A DNA stretch of 64,000 nucleotides, taken from contig CM059971.1 of the NCBI GenBank assembly GCA_030490835.1, forward strand, positions 124,714,564-124,778,563. Direction: 5' to 3'. How positions within the stretch are numbered: the first letter of the stretch is position 1; every line of letters starts with the position of its first letter. This DNA comes from Annona cherimola. Lineage: Eukaryota; Streptophyta; Magnoliopsida; Magnoliales; Annonaceae. A program made the position numbers and the translations under genes. Positions 59,524 through 64,000 of this stretch are shown piece after piece. Under the pieces are notes generated by a model that searched no databases, was not told where the DNA came from, and saw only the letters and a list, made by a program, of their open reading frames with translations.

Positions 59524-59835
59524 GTGGTGAATTACATGAAGGAAGTGGTGGAACTTGGTGGCGGGGAGCTGAACGCCGAGGAGAGGAATATCCTCATCGG
59601 CGGCTACAAGCACTTGATCAACCGGAGGCGATCGTCGCTACCGGCGCTTGAATCGAGCCAGGGAGGATGCGGGCTTCTGACCGACCGTCATCTGAACCGG
59701 ATGGAGGAGTATAGCAGCAAAGTCAAATTGGAGAGAGTCTCTGCAACGAAGCTCTGGCGTTGATTGCCTCGTATCTGATTCCATCTTGTACGAGTACGGA
59801 GGAAAAGAGGCTATATCTCAGGCTGTGAGTAGCTT
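59524..59835 (+). pseudogene. 14-3-3 protein remnant, 5' truncated and frameshifted
   Basis: The frame VVNYMKEVVELGGGELNAEE then RNILIGGYKHLINRRRSS matches the second and third helices of plant 14-3-3 proteins (YMKKVAKLDVELTVEERNLL, SVGYKNVIGARRAS). It continues to NRMEEYSSKVKLE, matching the RIKEYRKKVEDEL helix. After the GAG near 59736 the family sequence continues in another frame: SLCNEALALIASYLIPSCTS and TEEKRLYLRL, equal to the DSHLIPSATSAESKVFY region, up to about 59830. So one frameshift and a stop break it. The first helix and all of the protein after this point are missing. No phosphopeptide-binding pocket could form. 14-3-3 proteins bind phosphorylated clients; this copy cannot be expected to. 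Confidence 0.85.
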
Positions 59836-62800
59836 GTGAATATTCAGTGGATGGCCGTTGGTTTTGGGTGCCTTTTACTTGTGTCGGACTTAATCCGCAA
59901 ATGACGCTCGGAAAATATTAAGTGGACATTTGGTAATTAATATTTACGTGGGACTGTGGGATGAGGTGAAGAGTGAAAAATAAAATATTTTTAAAATTGT
60001 ATAATCGATAAAAAAATGAATGGGTAAAATAGGAATAAATAGGTTTGATGAAGATAATTAGTAAAAAAATAATTTAAATGTAGAAATAAAAATAAAAAAT
60101 ATAATTATTAACTGGAAGAGTTATTGACTCAAGAAACAATGCCCCCGTGTTTACCTATTTCACCCCATATCTATGATTTCCAAACAAGACTTAAGATTGC
60201 GACTTTTTCTAGAGAACATATTACACAAGAAGATAAGATAAATGATTATATATATACCAATCGAAAAGAAAATATAAAAGATGGTGATAATATTTTTTTA
60301 TCGGAGAATAGAAAATTTTTGCCAGATCACACTATATACATTATATATTGATAATGATTGAAAAGAAAATAATATAAGACGTAATTGATAAAATTTTCTT
60401 TGATTGAATTTGTTTATTATAGATAGTAACTAACCACATAACTATTGGGCTATCTTATCTTTCCACTATTTATTATATTCTAATATTTTTAAAACATTTC
60501 ATACAACTATTAGATTTATTTTATTTTTATTCTTTTTTACTTTTAATCATTTTTTAAAAAAAAAAGTTCTACGAATTTTTTTCACTTTTTTAAATACCTT
60601 TTACCAAGGGTACCCTTAGAACTTTTTGTCCTACATCAACACTACAATAAAATATTATAAAAAGCAGTCATCTTTTTACAACTAAATTTAAAATTTTGTT
60701 ACAACTAGTATAAAATACAATAATCTATAGGCTAAAATTTTTTATTGTATTTGTAGTCAAATATAAATTATTTTATTAAATACTTTTATTTGCATAAAAT
60801 ATAAAGTCGAATATATAATACAAATGTTTGATGTTTTATAAAGGTTCCTAAGACATTACAAGTATAAGAAAATTTTAATTGGAAGTTTTTGCTATAGAAA
60901 ACATGACTACTTTTGGTACATTGCTGAGGTTAGTTGTGGGGAAAAGAGAAACGAATTTGCACATATGGCAATAAAAAATTATCGAGAACCAAGACTCACA
61001 GTTATTGATTGTTCTTTCGAGTACTTAGAAGTAAAAATATCAAAATTTCTACATTTGGTCTGTTTGACATTATCAATTCAATAAGCATTTCACCCTTTTC
61101 GTACATTTTTGCTAATCACATTAAACTCTTAACAATCTCTTTAAATTAGGTTGCTTCTGAGTAAAGGAAGAGCCATCATCTACTGCATGGAGTCTTTAAT
61201 GAACCTTTTTGTCTTTATTATGATGTCCTGAAATCTCCACACAAGTTCTCAATCTTTAATACATTTCTTTATTTGTTTGTTTTTATTAGGATTGATGGAG
61301 GTTAGGATGGGTACATCAAAAAAACCAAAAATAAAGTAGAATTAAAATGAACTTGAATGACAAATTTTACATAGAAATAGAAGGCTTGAAGAGTCTGATG
61401 TCTTCTTAAAAATTATGAGAAAGGTGATTCCATGAACTGAGAAAAATAAGCATAATAGTATCCCTAGCTTAGGGAAAGTTCAAATCTTAGAAGTAGGAGG
61501 AAAATATTAGAGTGAGATTGTAGGAATCATTCTTGATGTGAAATAATGAAAGAAAAACCCCTTAAGGTTGTTAAGTTTATATAACACGATTTCTTTGATA
61601 GCATGGTTCAATGAAGACTTCATCATATAATTGAATACAATAATGGATTAAACAATTTTTCAGGAAATCAAGAGTTTACCAGAATGGTTTGTTGATATGA
61701 CTCACTATTTGCAAGCAACTGTGTTAAGAGAGTGTCTGAATTTGACAATTTGGACAAAGCAGGGCTAGAAAGAGGAATTGGCCACTGTAACTTCTTTTTT
61801 CAAGCATGCAAGAGGAAGGCAAGTAGCACATGTTTAATGAATGACAAACTGATATAGTTACAACTCTGACTTTTTAACTTTAAGGGTCGTGGCCACATGT
61901 TTAATGCAAGAGGAAGGCAAGTCATGCAAGGTAGAAGTTTGCCAAGGTGTTAGGAAGAGGGACAAGTCTTAGACCTCAACTACAATTGTTTTCTATACCA
62001 AGGATTGCATTATTATTTTTTATTAGCACATAATGTCATGCTTAATACTATAGGGCTTTACTTAATGCCATACATAATATTGTAGGGCATTATGACTCAC
62101 TAAGCAAACCTTTTATGAAGCAATTTTGCAGCTCAATGCCATCAAGAAAGAATATATATAAGGTACTAGAATCTTAACACTTTTGGGGACAACATGAAGC
62201 AATGGGCTTCTGATTAGGTTTCATTGAATTGATATATAAAAGCATATATGCACGTCTAAGACTATATTTTCTGACAAGTATAGATTGTGGATTGTAATTT
62301 GCATCACCAAACAAACTTAACTAAGTTCCTGCAACTTGCTATTATTTATTTTATGGATTTGGACTACTTTTCGTTAGAGTTATGGCATGACTTTTGGTAA
62401 CTGCTCTATTCAAGTAGTTGTCATGTTATTCCTTTCTAATTGTTCCTCAAAAATTGACATAATGCTGGCAAATGAAGATCGTAGATTTGGAAATCTACTT
62501 AAAATAAGCCACATTTTGCTTGTAAACATTGTATTTTCCCGTGTTCTTGTAGTGTCTTAAGCTTCATGTTAAATTGTGATTGATATTATGTAATTATTAT
62601 TCAGATTTTTCTTCAATTTCAAAGCCTTCATGTTTTATCTTTTATCGACAAGTTCCTTGAACAAAGTGAGATTATAAAGGCATCACAAGCCTACTTTCAG
62701 TGCTATTGTCATAAGATATTCTAATTTCCTACTAACTACATTTGTAAAAAAATCATTTTATTCTGTCTTGAAAAATGTAAATCAAAATTATTAATTCAAT

Positions 62801-64000
62801 TATGAAGAATAATGTGATAATCACGTGAAAAAGAAGAAAGGATTTTTTATTTTTTATTTTTTTTCTGCTAAATGTTAGCTGCTCAATTGCATTTGCATTT
62901 TTTGCGGATGATAGGAATTGAATCATCGACATTGAGCATCAACGTCCACATATGATGCCAATTGCCCCAAAGTAGGTTCATATTTCTTTTTCCTTGGTAA
63001 CATATGAACGTGTTGTAAAAAGTACAAAAATCAATAGAAAGATAAAATGATTGAAAAAGAGATTAGAAATATGAATTTGTTGACCTTATTCCGACGTCAG
63101 AATCTTGTCGAAGACTCCTTGACTTTTTTTTGCATTCATACCTACTAATTTTGGGCAATAATGGTGTGTCTTTTATTCTCACACAATTGTAAAATGTTAT
63201 TTCTTAGTTTCACAAATTTATCTAAGACTTTAAAACATATGAAATTGAAAGCGTCTTTTTCCTTAAAGTTTCCATTAACTATTTCTTATATTAAAAATAT
63301 TTATTTGCAGGTATTTTTATTGTATGATATTTTTTTTTATTTTGCAATGGTTTTCACAAAATTTGAAAATAAGCAATTAATCAATTTTATTGTAATATAC
63401 ATTAAGAGGAGCATTTTCATCATTGGTTAAAAAATTTATCTGTGTTAGAGCAACTTTTACGAAAAAGACATACTAGCAATTTCATATAAATATTCATGAT
63501 ATTTTATAATTTTGTGAACTAAAGAATACACATGTAATTTGGCGCAAATTATAGTGTTAGGTATGAAAAACCGCTTGTATAAGCCACCGTCTCGTCTCAC
63601 AAAACTAACTCGGACGTCGAGAAAGTTGGTTGTATTTTCTTTCTTACATGCCGTTGATTCCTATTACGGATCCGAAAGACAGAGAGTATTCGTTATATCT
63701 ATACATGTCCATTCTCAATCTTATGTATTATTTTCCTTTTCGCGACTTTATTTTTACGCCAGGATTTTCTTAAAAAGAGAGGATATTGCAACCTAACGAT
63801 ACTATTGCCAAAAATAACAAAGATCAGCGTAGTGGTTGAATTGGCACCGTCAATCGCGGGGAATCTGTCTACGTCAACGCCCACTTGAGACGGGAGGCCG
63901 CAAAGGAATCATGCAGCCAACAGTCGACGGACGTTTCATGACAGTGACATCCACACTCCGCACATCAAGCTGTGCAGCTCGCGTTAAACCTCCAACGAAT
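59836..64000. other. AT-rich intergenic DNA, no supported gene
   Basis: No frame shows a recognisable domain. About 60430-60620 resembles, weakly, a reverse copy of the GGGTGTGTTTGG-type MITE. The stretch 61140-62500 is less AT-biased and could be an old transposon body, but I see no residual motif. An 85-codon frame at 63539-63796 is open but unidentifiable. Confidence 0.5.

Noticed and set aside
61140..62500. Possible decayed retrotransposon body
   Set aside because: Composition differs slightly from the surroundings, but no RT, integrase or gag motif can be read in any frame on either strand.
63539..63796. 85-codon frame near the window end
   Set aside because: Open but with no domain or family I can name, in AT-rich DNA. 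Kept only as an unexplained frame; a translated search would settle it.
63822..63880. tRNA-like 'agcgtagtggttgaattggc' text
   Set aside because: No cloverleaf can be drawn: the acceptor stem and the T-arm are missing.

Overview
This is a plant nuclear window, almost certainly from a flowering plant. Every confident gene has many spliced exons and matches a land-plant family, the intergenic DNA is AT-rich, and it is full of small non-autonomous DNA transposons. One segment is a decayed copy of plastid DNA. I cannot name the species.

Layout. 1-9700: no gene; AT-rich DNA with fold-back transposons and a 1.85-kb tandem duplication (2863-6565) whose breakpoint lies inside a MITE. 10120-17228 (+): a complete plant-type phosphoenolpyruvate carboxylase (10 exons, 965 aa). 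17229-23775: repeat-rich, no gene. 24104-24580 (+): a small Dof zinc-finger factor of the COG1/Dof1.5 type. 26126-32387 (-): CGL160, a thylakoid factor for plastid ATP synthase assembly (9 exons, 353 aa). 34163-39164 (+): the ER mannosyltransferase ALG9 (10 exons, 580 aa). 41588-45451: an accessory block with a 1.34-kb hAT-like element, an intact 400-codon stand-alone gag-like ORF, and a MITE split by 467 bp of plastid trnA-UGC intron. 49380-55974 (+): a DUF676-type serine hydrolase (11 exons, 435 aa). 57694-59835: a hAT-like element, a degenerate fold-back, a duplicated TATA region and a broken 14-3-3 remnant. 59836-64000: AT-rich, no supported gene.

The five confident genes are unrelated housekeeping or regulatory genes and do not form a cluster or pathway. 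I joined their exons by hand. Reading phase is kept at every junction, and final lengths agree with what I recall of each family. Three introns (two in PEPC, one in CGL160) need GC instead of GT at the donor site.

The strongest unusual points are the gag-only ORF, the plastid segment nested in a MITE, fold-back families with exact 9-bp target duplications, the microhomology-flanked tandem duplication, the three GC-AG introns, and CT-repeat leaders in front of three of the genes. I found no convincing new multi-gene system. The gag-like ORF is the best candidate for something undescribed.
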